Source of the DNA: Galerina marginata
Taxonomy: Eukaryota > Basidiomycota > Agaricomycetes > Agaricales > Galerinaceae
NCBI GenBank assembly: GCA_023014335.1
Contig: JAECYW010000002.1
Location: forward strand, 930,001-994,000
Direction: 5' to 3'
Length of the DNA: 64,000 nucleotides
Shown: one piece after another, positions 26,734-39,200 of the stretch
How the letters are laid out: each line of letters starts with the position of its first letter
Position numbering within the stretch: position 1 is the stretch's first letter
The notes under the pieces: model-generated
Told to the model about the DNA's origin: nothing
The model's database searches: none
What the model saw: only the letters and a program-made list of their open reading frames with translations
Position numbers and translations under genes: made by a program

Positions 26734-27306
26734 TTATGGAGTCGGTGCCACATCTAGATCTGCAATACACTCGATCTCAACGTCGGCCCCCATAGGCAAA
26801 TGCGCCACACCAACACAAGTGCGAGCTGGCATCTTGTCCTTGTCGAAAAACTGCCCAAAAATTAGTCAACCTATAAGGATTCGTGTGTCCTGGACTCACT
26901 TCTATATAAACCGAGTTCATGTGCTGAAAATCGCGAGGCATGTTCGCCAAATATATGTTGACTTTCACTATGTTCTCAAGGCTTGATCCGGCTGCCTTGA
27001 GTACGATGGACAGGTTTTCGAGTGCAGCCCTCTAGAATTTCGCGATCAAGGTGAACCCAAGATAAGCAAACCAGTAAGAGCCGGGACTCCAAGAAATACC
27101 GACAGTTTGCGCCTGAACACCACCTTCGACTATCTTGTAATCTTTGTCGCAGCCAATGTTCCCGGAAGCGTAGACGGTACCATTTGAAACGACGGCCTGC
27201 GCTATATAACAGTCATTCATGAGGTTCCGTGAAGTTTCCAGGCTCACGAACAAAAGACTGGCAACGGAGGGACAGCCTTCGGTGTGAATATAATTTTTTG
27301 GCTCAT
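26734..27306 (-). CDS. RidA/YjgF-family protein, tandem copy 2
   Basis: This gene is the tandem partner of the RidA gene to its left and has the same exon plan. The start at 27306 gives MSQKIIFTPKAVPPLPVF, followed by IAQAVVSNGTVYASGNIGCDKDYKIVEGGVQAQT, ALENLSIVLKAAGSSLENIVKVNIYLANMPRDFQHMNSVY, a FFDKDKMPARTCVGVAHLPMGADVEIECIADL block, and stop TAA at 26734-26736. The catalytic Arg is kept. Protein identity between the copies is high in every block, which points to a recent duplication. The region after PLPVF (FVSLETSRNLMND) is probably an intron starting at GTGAGC. Confidence 0.87.
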
Positions 27307-27538
27307 TGTCGTGCTTGCACAGTTGCGTTGACTGTTAGTAGATGAATCGTTGATGTTGGGTACGCGTATAGAGATCAAAGATTTTCACACCTCTGCACTC
27401 TACAGGGATCGCTGATTATCAGGACGGCGATCATAATCAGCTGTTTCAGTGACTCATCAGAAGGGAGATATATTTTGGACCTCAAAAATCTGACGGGCTT
27501 AACAAGGTGAGTCTAGCGTAAACGCCGCCTAACAACAT

Positions 27539-30060
27539 CTATGGACCAAGCCGCAAATCTCTGCGGTACTGAATAAAGTCGACCATGTTTTCGTGAACTT
27601 CATCTCCCCTTCGCCTGAGCTCCTTCCCCCCTTCTATCCGTCTGTCGATAGCCTTGACGGCAGTTTTTAAACTGCCCACACTTGTCCAGAGCTTGTTTAT
27701 ATAGTCGCCTTGGCGGAAATTGACATCATAAGGCAAAGTTTCGTCAGAGTAGATATCTATAAGGGCGGAAGCAGCCTGGATCATAGGCTCCGTGTACGAT
27801 TTGTCTGCAGCTGAAAGGACAGATAGCAAGTAGTCCGAGATGACCTTAATGACGCGGTTAAATCATGGAAAGAAGTAGGTTAATGAATGCCCTACCTTGT
27901 TGGCTTCGATGGCCGATGGATTCTGAGCAATACACTCCAAAGTCCCGATACATTTCACTTTGAGGCGATGATCCGACGTGGAATCACAAAGCTGTATCAG
28001 AGTGTTGGTCTGTTCGCTATGGGCCGGCTACATTACGATTGGTAAAAACACGAAACTTAGAGCAGAGAGAAAGAAAAACTTACAAGGGATCCTTTCCAGA
28101 CACGGCCAACTCCCCAAAGGACACCAACTGCAACTGTCCCACATATCTTGTCGACGTTCTTGGCCCAACCCTGTTTGAGTACCGACGAGACTCAAGGCCG
28201 ACCAGATGCTATTCCATACCATGAGTCCGCTATTGACGTCAGAGGTGACATTCGGATTTGGTGTGGTGGTAAGAGATAAGAAGACATTATTTAGACACTC
28301 AAGTGCGCTTATATGAACCGCACTTAGTGCTGATGTTGTCGGAGGGTGTATAGAGGGAGAGGCGAGTGGGGGGAAAGATAGGGCTGTTGGTTGCACCAGA
28401 GCAAGCAACGGTGAAACTAAAGTTGTCAAAAATACTGGACTAGAACTGGGGGCAGTATCATTTTCGATTGCCTCAAAATCCATTTGAATATCAATAGTTT
28501 CTTCGCCGTCTATTTCAAGGCCTGGAAAGACGGCGCTGTTCAGCCCTTACAAGCACTTGACGAAAAAAGTATTACATACCTTCGCCTTCGTCATCATCTT
28601 GATCTGCCGGTAGATCAGGCTCTGGATCTGGCAAACTTGCGCACGTTCCGGTCAGGATTTCTAGAGCCAGCTGCACAGTGCGTAGTTGCGACTCCAACGA
28701 CTCTAGTTCAACCTCAACGGATGATTTATGGTCAGATTTTGGGGTGTGATTCAATGATAGATTCTCTATCTGGGGCTCAGATGCCCTGTCTTTGCACCAA
28801 CTCTTGCACTGCGTTTGACGTGTCAGGAAGGGACATTGATGATATTATGGGCAACAACAGAGGCAAGACGACATCCTTGTCGATATCGAGACATAATGCT
28901 GTAGACGGGGGAGGTATAGGCAGGACTGTTACGCAGCGTTCCTACACAACATAAGTTGAAAGGAGACACCACAAAATAAGAAAGAAAGGAAAATACCTGC
29001 AGCAAGAACGGCGAGTGTAACTGCTTTAGGGTCCTTTGTTTCTGACCCCTCACCCGGCTCTTGGCGAGATATTGAAAGGAGGCATGAGATATATCCACCG
29101 TCAGTTCTGATATCTGACATTGCTGGGTAATTGTCGTCCGTAAGAACGTACAGGCACTGAGCTGAAAACATGTGCAGTACTGTGAGCCGGAGAAAAAGCG
29201 GAAAGAAAAGCGACTATGCCTGCAGAAGTGACCGTCGCCAGTGGGAGTTTATCACGGGCAGCAAGGAATGACATTAAGAACGGAACCAAACGGATGTCGT
29301 TGATGGCATTCAATGCTTTATTTGAAGTTTCTCTACAGAGGTGAGGAAGAAGCAACAAATTCAATTGACTGCCATAACTCACGAAAGGCACCAGAGTGTT
29401 GTTACGACGTTGTCCTGCAAATTCGTAGACAATCCGTTGCGCATTTTCAGTAGATGCTTTTGGATCCACAAGGAATTGAGAAAGCGTTGTCGAGATCTTC
29501 GACATAATCAGAATTCAGTAGAACCATAAATGAAATAGAATAACCTTGGGGATAAATGTTTTGAGCGGTGTAAGGATGTTTTTGTTATACATTTCGGCGC
29601 AGATGTCGAAGCCGCCGTCGATGCATAGATTCCTGAGTAAAAAGTGAAAATTTATAACATCTTTTGAAAAAGTTAGCTGAGGAAAGCATACCTCAATGCA
29701 CCGGCAGCCTCGACAACGACTTCCTCCTCACTATCCGTTAATCTGGTAATCAAAGCACCAACAACATTTTTTCCTTGCAGCAATCGTCGAGTAGATGGAT
29801 CGTTCTGGATTAAATTGGAGATAGCCACACAAGCCCATTTGCGTTCTGAGCTTTCCGGGCTTTCCATCTGTTGAAGCGCTATATTAACCCCCAGACGCTA
29901 GAGAACTGCCCGAACCCCGTACTTTTTGGATGATGGGTAGGATTTCATTCGACTTGGATGAGGATTGCGAGGCTGACGCTAGACCTTTCGGTAGATGAGA
30001 ATCTGGAACGCGCATAGGGTTATGCCTGCGCATTATCTTTTTCTTCTGCGACTTGCCCAT
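27539..30060 (-). CDS. SYO1: Syo1/HEATR3-like import adaptor for ribosomal proteins
   Basis: Syo1 (human HEATR3) is an ARM/HEAT-repeat protein that carries ribosomal proteins uL18 (Rpl5) and uL5 (Rpl11) into the nucleus for 5S RNP assembly. The ATG at 30060 gives the typical basic start MGKSQKKKIMRRHNPMRVPD. Then come ERKWACVAISNLIQNDPSTRRLLQGKN, LTDSEEEVVVEAAGALRNL-type repeat ending (intron-split), GGFDICAEMYNKNILTPLK, RIVYEFAEN, ALNAINDIRLVPFLMSFL and further helical repeats, with an acidic stretch (DLPADQDDDEGEGM, near 28580) that fits the Syo1 acidic loop. The end is IQYRRDLRLGP with stop at 27539-27541. Several short introns are present. Confidence 0.87.
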
Positions 30061-31801
30061 AGTGATAGATAGCAGTGGTATTTGGACGTAACGATTACCG
30101 TTACCATTAACCAATTGTGATCGCGTTGCAAAAAAAAGAAAGGCACGTGATGGATTGCCCGGGCTCAAAATTCAAATTCCCCCAGTGGGCCAGAACTCAC
30201 CCCCATCACCTAAGTTACAGCACGCAACTCAAGTGCTTTACTGTTCTCCAACCAATAAAACCTGGTAACCGTCTTTCTTTCACTAATTACATGAAATATC
30301 CGAGATATTCCGGCTTAACCACAAACTCGCCACTGGTCGTTGGTCTTGTAACCTTTCACTAATGACATTCACTGGTATGATATATACATGTCAGTGACCT
30401 GCTCAACTTGGAAGACCGACAGCAGTTGCACATTTATTCCACTATCCACAAGAATGGTGAATCCGGCATTTCAATGCAACCTCAGCCGCTACTTTATTTT
30501 TGTTTTGTTTTCATCAAACACTGCACGCCATGAGCCATGCTCACTAAGTATTCCTTGTCGTGATATCCGCCTCCAAAATGCCGTCTTGGTTTAAGGGAGT
30601 AAACATCCCAATGGATTCTGGTAAAGAAGAATTGTCTACCCAACTCGGTGCGGTTCTTCATCAATTCAATAGTTCCATGATGGTTTAACCTGCCGTTTAG
30701 AGTGCCTTGTACAGGTAATCTGTCTAGTTCACCGATATGCAAGTAGAAGAGGGTTTCGAAGTTAGCCATCTTGAGAGGAAGAACTTTCCATAGCCTTTCA
30801 AAATGGAGAACTTTCCAACTCCTGCAGGCTGAATACGACAACAATCTCTCGGGTGCTCAGTTCTGGCCATCCCGGATTTCGAATTCGTGATACTTTGACA
30901 GATACTCCCTTTGGTATTGCACGGAAATGAAGCCCGTTGGATGTCGTCTAACATTCTCGACATTACGAAGAGTCCGCGGAATGACTTCAATCAGATTTAT
31001 GACTTAAACTTGGATATCGTACCGTGGCGAAATGTGGCCATTTGACCAGGTTATTTTTCGATTCATTCACAGCTCCTCGAGGCAGTTTTGTTAATCTGTC
31101 CACTAGCTATAGCCTCAAGTTCGTTCGTTTGGAATATTGCGGTCCAGAAGCGCAACTGCGCACTAACTCCACCCATGACCTCTGCGGGTGCCCGCGATTT
31201 CGTCTACGCCGCAAATTCTATCAGAGTAGCCGAGGCCGAATGAGCTTTAGGTCTCGTTACTTGGCGCTAGCCAGGCGATATCACATTTCTCTTCAAGGAT
31301 CGGGCAACGAAACGCTGCACAACACACAATAAATTCCCTCATAAGTTATTGCTTGGACTGTAAAAAGAAATAGAGCAAGTCCATTGGCCTGTGGAAGTGG
31401 GGCTATACCGCTTTCACCTTCGACTCGTATTCTCGAAAACTATTCTTGGAAGATAGTAAGTAGATAACCAGATTGGCAACTTCTATGTTGAAACTTGACG
31501 GCACTGCCCGCGAACCTTTGATACCGTCTAATACTTCTCAATCATAGAGTCCATGGAATCCACTGCCAGTAAAATATTGAGGAAAATAACGGATGTTACA
31601 GCGCCAGGCAAATTTATTTTCAATAGTCAAATGCGAGCAAAATGCAAGTCAAATGCTGGTCAAATGTGTTTCTGTGTCCATGTGACCAGCGCTGCTAGTT
31701 ACTGTCAGTTACTGTCACACTCCTCGCCCAGTTGTCGCCGACGTCTCGTAATTCGTTCCCCTTATTCCTGATGTAAACATTGAAGTTCTAGTTCTACCTC
31801 A
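30061..31801. other. Divergent intergenic region of 1.7 kb, possible decayed LRR/F-box sequence
   Basis: No intact gene is supported. Fragments such as the plus-strand frame at 31024-31330 (CGHLTRLFFDSF, LKFVRLEYCG) and the minus-strand frame at 30494-30990 look like leucine-rich repeats of F-box proteins but have no shared frame, start or splice plan. They may be remains of a paralogue of the F-box gene that follows, or chance. The ends should hold the SYO1 and F-box promoters. Confidence 0.35.
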
Positions 31802-33180
31802 ATGTCACCCAAACTCGGACACCTGGAAAACGAGTTATCTCGCCCAGCAAGTTCCGGCAGTCGGGAGAAAGTCAGTGGTACCATTGAAGAGCGGTTGTGG
31901 CGGCAGAAAGTTCGAAAAGTTCGATCACCCACTGGCAACCTTAGTTCTAAGGCCAAGGAAGGCGCTGTTGTCGTCAATTCCAGTGGACTTGCCATCTTTC
32001 CCGATGAACTGCTCCTTGAAATTTTGGGGCATTATCCCGAGATCCCATTCCCGACGGTAGAGCAGCAGGAATTCAATGCAAACGATCATATAGCTAGGCG
32101 TGAGACGTTATTGGCGCTATCTAAAACGTGCAGAAACTTACGGCGGTTTTTCCGCCCATATATTTGGCATCGAATCGAGGTTTGCGCGGGAATGCGCGTC
32201 GAGAATCATATATTACAGGCTGGACAAAACCGCGATAAAGTCAAGTTCAACTTGGAGTTGGTTAGGCAGCTGGAAATTGTCACTATTCGTGATCCAACTC
32301 TCGCTGAATACGTGACGTACGTTTAGTGCGTCCTTGTCAAATGTGGTTTCGATGATAACTTCGCAGCAGTGTGATCAATGTGGAGGTCAAAGACTACTCC
32401 GTCGGACCACTTTTGGCAGAGCTTGCTCGTTCCATATCCTTATTCCCTAATCTGCATACCGTGAAGTTGCAGGTTACACATCACCTTAATTCAGATGTAC
32501 CGACAAGAAAGGCCTTTTCCAAGTATTCCTATCCTCAAATCCGGTCCCTCATCCTCTGCCAATGTGCCTATCCATTGCTACGATCTTGTCCTCAAGCTCG
32601 GTCCGTTAGGACCACCGAAAAGTATCCCAGCCTTGACCTTATGCCCGTCATGTTGGGCACTTCAAAATTTCCTCATCTGGAGGAACTCGAAATACGTATT
32701 CCATTTGACCATTTAGAAGGTGCTGCTCTTCCCCCCACCTCATCAATCTTTGCGGTTTGTATTATCAATTGTTTGACCTCATCAGTCATTGTCGAGGCAT
32801 TTCCAGGTCTTCGTACAGTCGTACTGCGGTTTTGTAACACCCTGTTGCAAAGTTTTGGATATCCTGTGAGTCTGTTCTGCCTTGGCAATGGAACTCCTCC
32901 AATATATATATCATCGATGCAGGAACTGCTTGCTCCAATTCACAGGTTACGACGGTTGAATAATATAACAATCTGGACGTTCTCGACCATACGAAGCCCT
33001 CTGAAGCAGGAAATTACTCACTGGGCAAGCCAACTACTGCTTGCTTTGCAGAAGGAGGACAAAGAAGATAAGAAACTTGTTGTGCTAGATCAGGAGTTTG
33101 TCCATGACGCACCTATCCGACTTGTGGGGAAACATGTATACCTCCTCCCCGCTCTGAAGCGTTGTCCGATAGACTTGTGA
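31802..33180 (+). CDS. F-box protein with leucine-rich C-terminal region
   Basis: Two main exons (31802 to about 32318 and about 32367 to 33180) joined by a short intron (donor GTACGT, acceptor TCGCAG, giving EYVTSVINVEV) make a protein of about 440 residues. After a basic N-terminus, the F-box-like segment reads LAIFPDELLLEILGHYPEIPFP followed by LLALSKTCRNLRRFFRPYIWHRIEV. The remainder has irregular leucine-rich repeats (FPNLHTVKLQV, YPQIRSLILCQC, FPHLEELEI, FPGLRTVVLRFC, LRRLNNITIWTF). Such proteins are expanded in agaricomycetes and are thought to be substrate receptors of SCF ubiquitin ligases; the substrate here is unknown. The frame is clean through both exons. The stop is at 33178-33180. 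Confidence 0.8.
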
Positions 33181-33859
33181 AATGGAAAATAAAATACAGG
33201 CCAAACTACAGTATAATCTGTTTAAGATATTTTGTGTGGAATTAGTTCATTTGCATCAGGACACTCTCTAATGAAGCCAGAGATTTGATACCGTCAAAGC
33301 ACAAGGGACAGGAGAAATTAAAAACCTTCCATCTAAGCGATTTCTCCTGGAACTTTAACATCCCACTTAGATCTGGATTAACCTTCACACCGCTTCCGAC
33401 CTTCTATTTCCACTCAAATTTCCCCTCATTCTTTCCCCCCTTCCAATCTACAAGCGGAGGCTTGCGCTGAACCATAGTACCACGCTTGTCCTCAGCTGCC
33501 CGTCATACTTTTTATTCTACATTCCTGCAGGAAACGAAGGGCACGGTGGTGGTTGAAGTTCAAGGATCAACGAGCGCTCATTCCAGGGTTTAGGCGCGTA
33601 TCGACATCGGACTATCACATGTAAGCGCATGTATATAAGCACCGTTCAAAAATATTCCCGGCGTCTTGCACAGATGGTACATATACTTGTCTTGTCGTCA
33701 AAACGTGGTGCATCCAAAACACACAGCTACAGGAGGTGAATTTTAAATTCAAGAAGTGTTCAATTCGGGTTTATATTGAATACAGTTGATTTGCCCAATG
33801 CCATAGTTAAAGATAATAAGAAAAAAACGAAGAAAGCTCCGACCGTCCTAAAATTAAGA
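33181..33859. other. Convergent intergenic region
   Basis: The stretch lies between the 3' ends of the F-box gene and the membrane protein gene. I see AT-rich and pyrimidine-rich sequence and no gene. The open frame 33285-33470 (plus) has no features. Confidence 0.4.
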
Positions 33860-35811
33860 TTATGGTTGATAACCGGGAAGTGTTATACTGTCTCTGGTGG
33901 TACTAATGGGTTGTGGTTCAATGGAGGGAACACCCGCAGACGACGGCGATTCATACGGAGTTAATTGTGTGGCTATCCGGTCGTGATCCTGGCCGGACAC
34001 ACTTTCCTCGACTTGTTCCATGGGATCCCACTCCGGTGCAATGGGATGAGGGACACTGTGTATGGATTCACCGTCCTCCAAAAGAGGTGGTGCAGATGGG
34101 AGTATCTGAGAATCCGACAATGGAGGTGAAGAGTCTTCCTCGAATGGGGGCGCAGATGGCTCAGCTTCAGCCTCCATTGATTCCATCTCATCGAAAGAGA
34201 AAGGATACGCGTAGAGTTCAGCTGCGACCAGTCGGTCTTTTGAAGGAGGTGGAGGGAACATCAATGAAGGCGAACAACTTCTTGTGTCAGACGTGTGAAC
34301 GGGAGTTGGAATCAAATCGGGCGCAAAGTTTTCAATGTCTTCGTCAGGCCAGGCTGGTGCACACACTTGCACATCAGACGTTCCAACAGCTTCAGAAGCA
34401 TCTTCGGGAGGAGAACTTGCAAATTCCACTAGTCGAGCAAGGAGAGCCTTGTCGTCCGTGGCGACATGAGCAGCGTGCAGGGGCGTCGGCGATAATAACT
34501 CTGCACTCTGACCATCATATGGGGTTGTCGAAGGGTATATCGAAGAATGGGATGGGGTACGTGAACGATCAAAATTATTAGAGTCTGCTGAATATCCTTC
34601 AGTAGTTGGACTACTTGAGGAGACAATTACGGGTGGAATCTGTCCAGGGTGCTGGTATGCAGGCGGAGATGCAAGAATTGCCGGAGATACAGATGGAACA
34701 TCCTCTTCCCGTGAAGAGGACGATGCGACAGGCGCTTCGTTGGCCTGCAGTTGATTAGGAATGGATGTTACAGATGACTGTGGAGAAGCTTGGGATCTAA
34801 GCGACGACGTTGATCTCCCCAGACTCCTGTGTGAATTGACGGAGAGCGACGACTGATGTGCCTGGGATAATCTGGAGCTGAATCGCATTCCTCTTCTCTG
34901 ACGGGCAGAGTATCGGACATTTGCTTTCCACCTTGCGGTTGCTCGCGCCCATACTCTCTGCTTGGCCTTAACCTCTTTCTCCACCTAATTCTCTCACATC
35001 CTCTTCGTTACTTCGCCGCTTCTTCCTCGCCTTCGCTTCAACGTCATTGCGCTTGTGTCCCCTCTTTACGTTCTTCCGCCAGAATAGACAGCCGATGATG
35101 AAGGAACATATGAAGAAAGCGAGAACAAGGGACATCGCCAGAATGAGGGGTGTACGACTTTCATAGGGTTTTACTGTAGGCTTCCAACCAGGTGGCAATG
35201 AGTCTCGGATATCGTATGATGGTGTCGTACTTGGAGTGGTCGAGTTTTGGTTGTTACTGACTTTTATTTGGTCGTCGACTGAAGAGGCAACATTTGTAGG
35301 TTGTAGAACGCACGGCTAAGCAAAAATAGGTTGAGGTGATTGCTGGAGGGAATATGGGATAGGGACTTACCTCCTCGCAGGCTGATACCGTCGAGCCGTA
35401 GAGTGTATATGAGCCTACTCTTCTCCAAATACCGTCTGGATCTTCGGAATATCTGTCTGGCACATGCCTTGGTACCAATACTGGTGGCGAGTGGGGGGAA
35501 GGTGTGATAACACTGGTCGCTAGTGAAGATGCTCTTTTGTTAGGGACATCGTCGACAACGTCTTCCGATCTGACAGAAGGACACAAAAAAGAGGGGGGAG
35601 CAGGGCTGCCGCTAGCTGTCGACGCCGAAGCCACAGAGGCCAGAAGGATTAAGAGACCTGATGAAGGTGCGACAGACGACGACGGTTTCGAGGTTCGATG
35701 ACGACGATGGCGGGGACGATAAGAAGGTTCTAGAGCAGTCTGTGAACTGCAGATCGACAATTTAGAGGTTCCAGGACTCTCTGAGGACGCGACTGGTAAT
35801 GGCCAAGCCAT
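33860..35811 (-). CDS. Membrane protein with signal-like segment, one transmembrane helix and a long cytoplasmic tail; unknown
   Basis: I do not know this family. From a possible ATG at 35811 the protein runs MAWPLPVASSES, a basic patch (RPRHRRHR), and a hydrophobic signal-like segment (SSGLLILLASVASASTASG). Then comes a short Ser/Thr/Pro-rich outer region with one or two Cys; an intron (donor GTAAGT at CEE, acceptor TGCTTAG) links to CVLQPTNVASS. LPPGWKPTVKPYESRTP precedes the strong helix LILAMSLVLAFFICSFIIGCLFW, which is followed by RKNVKRGHKR (stop-transfer) and a coiled coil-like basic stretch. The tail of about 340 residues, rich in Ser/Pro/Glu, ends TTRDSITLPGYQP at 33860. A type I surface sensor plan is an inference. 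The start is uncertain; a frame continuing up to an ATG at 36095 also exists. Confidence 0.62.
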
Positions 35812-36223
35812 TGCGTTACAAAGGGGCTGAGGCTTTCTGAGTGTGCCAAGCAAGTCTTGCACCACGACCCCGCCTTCGCTCTTGGTGTGCCTCCAGAGGC
35901 AGAAAGCGTATGGCAAGACTGCGGTGTGCTTTTTCTAGACAAAATGCGACGACGAGTGCGCGGTGGGGACGACGTCGGGGACGGTGTTGGTGGAGGAGAG
36001 GACGATTTGAGAGGGAGACGGTCACAAGCCTCAGTAAATCCAGGATTCGTCCAGGATTCTCCCAGGGACCGGGACAAACCTCCGTAAACAGACATCTACC
36101 CCTTCAACGTTCCATTGCTTTTCCGCAAAAATTCATCAGCTCTAAGTATATCCGGCCTCGTTGTTAGCTCCCTTCTAACATGAAAGTAATACAAAAATAT
36201 GCCCAGGTAAATGGGGTAGTACA
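35812..36223. other. Region between the membrane protein gene and SIN3, unclear
   Basis: Pro/Arg-rich open frames on the minus strand (to an ATG at 36095) could be a 5' exon of the membrane protein gene or 5' UTR. The right end should be SIN3 3' UTR. Nothing else is supported. Confidence 0.3.
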
Positions 36224-39200
36224 TCAGCTACATAACCACGGGCTGCGTCGGCGCTCCTCCTCTCGCACTTGCGCTCGTCCCAGCATCTCTTCCCCTTCCT
36301 TTCCCCAATCATGCCAGATCATGTCCTCACACCCTCCTTCAAAAACAAGCTTGTACGTTGGAATACTGACACGGATCTTCATGCGGTCCTCCACAGACGG
36401 GGCTGTGCCCTCTTCGGCCACACGGACGCATCTATAAATGAACGTGATTGCAAGGTCAATCAAACAGATTTAGCCGATAAAGGCCCTGCCAAAGGAACAC
36501 TTGCCTTCGCAAGAAGACAGGACTGCTCTCCTTCCTGGCCTCCGGCAGCCATTCCGTAGGGTGGATCATCACATACGTGTTCACATACTCTCGCCATCGA
36601 CTGAAAGACGACCCATCAGTCTGAACACTGGGTTCGTCCGGGCTACAAAGTGAGACACGTATGCATTTCGACTCCCGCACCTTTGAAATAAAAATTGTCA
36701 GATCCAACTATGAATGGGGCTAAAGATAGAAGCCTTACCCATTGAAGGCGATATAAATGATCATCCTGACCAACATGCCGTTCTGCCTCTCGACGATATC
36801 TTATTATATCCTGCGTTGTGATATTTTTAGAATTCTGTGCGGTCTTCAAGAGGGTCCAAAGTTCTTGACATTTAGTGTCGGCCAAGATTGTCTGGACCTA
36901 CAGTGAGGTTTCCAGTTAGCTCAATGAAATAAAACCCTAAGTCATCGCATGTTTCGTAGCTCACCTGCTTGATGAGTGCGATAATCGATTTGTCCAGAGT
37001 GAACAACGTATAAGCCTAAAATTAAACCATCGTAAGGAAGAGACTTCACATGTATCTAAATGTATCCCCACCTTCGTGCCGAAGAACCATCGCATGTGTT
37101 CCTCAAATGTTCCCTGGTCAAGCTCGTTGTCAAACAGCTTCTCGCAGGCGGTTAAGAGGTACATATATACGATGTTCGCATCTTCAACTGCGGGCGTGCC
37201 CAGATGGTCCATCGTCTGTGCCAGCACTGAGGCGGGGCCATTTGGGTCATCCAAACCAAGGTCGACCGCAACCCGATTGGCTAGAAGAGGAGCGTGCTTC
37301 TGGGCTGCATACTGTGCCCCAATCTCGTTGCACATCAGCAGACGGGAATAGAGCAACTACCAAAAAAGACCGACAGTTACAAAAAAAAAATGATCAAAAT
37401 ATCTTCAAAATAATTCTGAGAATAACTTACCTCCAATAGCCTTATCAGCGTATAAAATGTTGTGTTGGCAAAGAACGGCCGTTCTTTGTCGGCAGATGTT
37501 ACGAATCCCTCCGTGATGGAGTTGGATGACTTAGGAGCAGCTTCCTTAATCCAGATGTCGTGCGGGTCAAGGGTCTCATCCTCAGTCCGAGAAAGTCGAG
37601 GGGTCCTATGTCCGGATGAAGGTGAGGCTGCACGAGACCCGACTGCAGAGGAGAGATCTTTTTTAGACGCTTTTTCCTGAGCGGTCTTCAACAATTTTTT
37701 CCTCAAGTCGTTAGCCGGGATTCCGCCGGATTGCACTGAATGACCACTTCCAATGGACCTTCTACCACTGCGTAAGCCTTCGGAGTGGCCGCTGGCATCA
37801 TGCCCGGCGTCTTCCTCGCCTGGACCGTCCACAGGATGCAGGGGCCCAGAACTCGGCTTCCGACGACATGCAAAGAATTGGAACGAAAGAGCGCAAGAAT
37901 TTCTCCACCCCACGACGTTCCTGCGGGCTATACTGAGCATGGGAGCGTTCCAAAAATGTGTGGACCATTTTGAGAGTGTCGTGCAAGACCGCGGTGTTCT
38001 TGAAAGAGTATTCTAGCTGATGCCCGACAGAACCGTGAGTGAAGGACTTAATTCCTTTACGTTCCCATTTCTTGAGCTGCTGCTTTTTAATAGACTGGAT
38101 GTCGGCGACAAAGTATTTTGCCGTGATGTTCTTCTTGTCGTTCTGCTTGAAATTGGTCCCCTGATGGTCGAGGGACTTGTAGAAATTCTTGCAGTCAACT
38201 TCTTTCCATGTACGACTCCATTCGCGCATTGCCCGCCTCCATTCTTCGTCCTTTTGCTTGAGGCGGTTGAGCACGACGGGGACAGCGACGCTGGGGCAGT
38301 CCTGCAGGGCTTGGATAACTTCCAACCCCATGTCCTTGCCGTACACCTTCTTGATGATCCGATGATATACGGCCATGCCAGAACCTCCAAAATCAGGCTT
38401 CAATCTGAAATGCGACCGTTCTTCGTTCGTCATTTCGTCTATCCTGCAGTTGATAGGCTCGAGAACGGATATAGTTCTGACCAGAGCTTCGATCTGGACG
38501 TGGTACTCATGCCGCTCCTCTTCGCTCTTGTGAACCGCCTCCTCAAAGGGTGTCTTCTTGTGCGAAACAAAGCCCGACTCTTCGGAAGCCCAGGTTGGGT
38601 GTGAGACCCACTCATCGTTCAGGACTGAACGGCATAGTTCATCTCTGCCAGAACACGCTAATTGTGTCTCCTGTAAGTGAAGGTCAGCTACGAGTCAAAT
38701 GTCAAAGGGAGGTTGATATGACGTACACTGGGAGGGAGTTTCCTGTAGCTCGGTCCCTCTCCATCATCAACCGGCAGGGCAGAAGGAAGTTCGGGAGGGC
38801 CCGTCCTTATGCTCCCTGGCGGACCCCTTTCCACCTTTATCTCTGTCGTCCCACCCCATTAGATCTTTGAACTCTGTCATGAGATCGCCGTCTCCTAGGA
38901 ACACCTTCGTGCGTTCAACCAATGTCTGAACATCTATTATTTCTCTTGAGAACAAATTTAGAAGCTTCAAAAATTCCTCGTAAACTTCTCGACTTTCTAG
39001 GGATTTCTTTGCCCGGTCGAAAAAGAGGAGTTTTCCAGGCGGAATGGTTTCCTGCATAGTCCGGAAGATGGTGAACTGCATGTGCCGACCCTGCATGCGA
39101 GTGAACCACGCCAACTTGAGCTGGGTAGGCATGGCTTTGCGGGGGTGAAGGAGGTACGTAGGGTGAGAAGGGTTGAGATTCATGATCTTGGTTATGCGAG

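Noticed and set aside
33913..34581. 222-residue plus-strand open frame
   Set aside because: It is antisense to the Ser/Pro-rich tail of the membrane protein gene, which explains the open frame.
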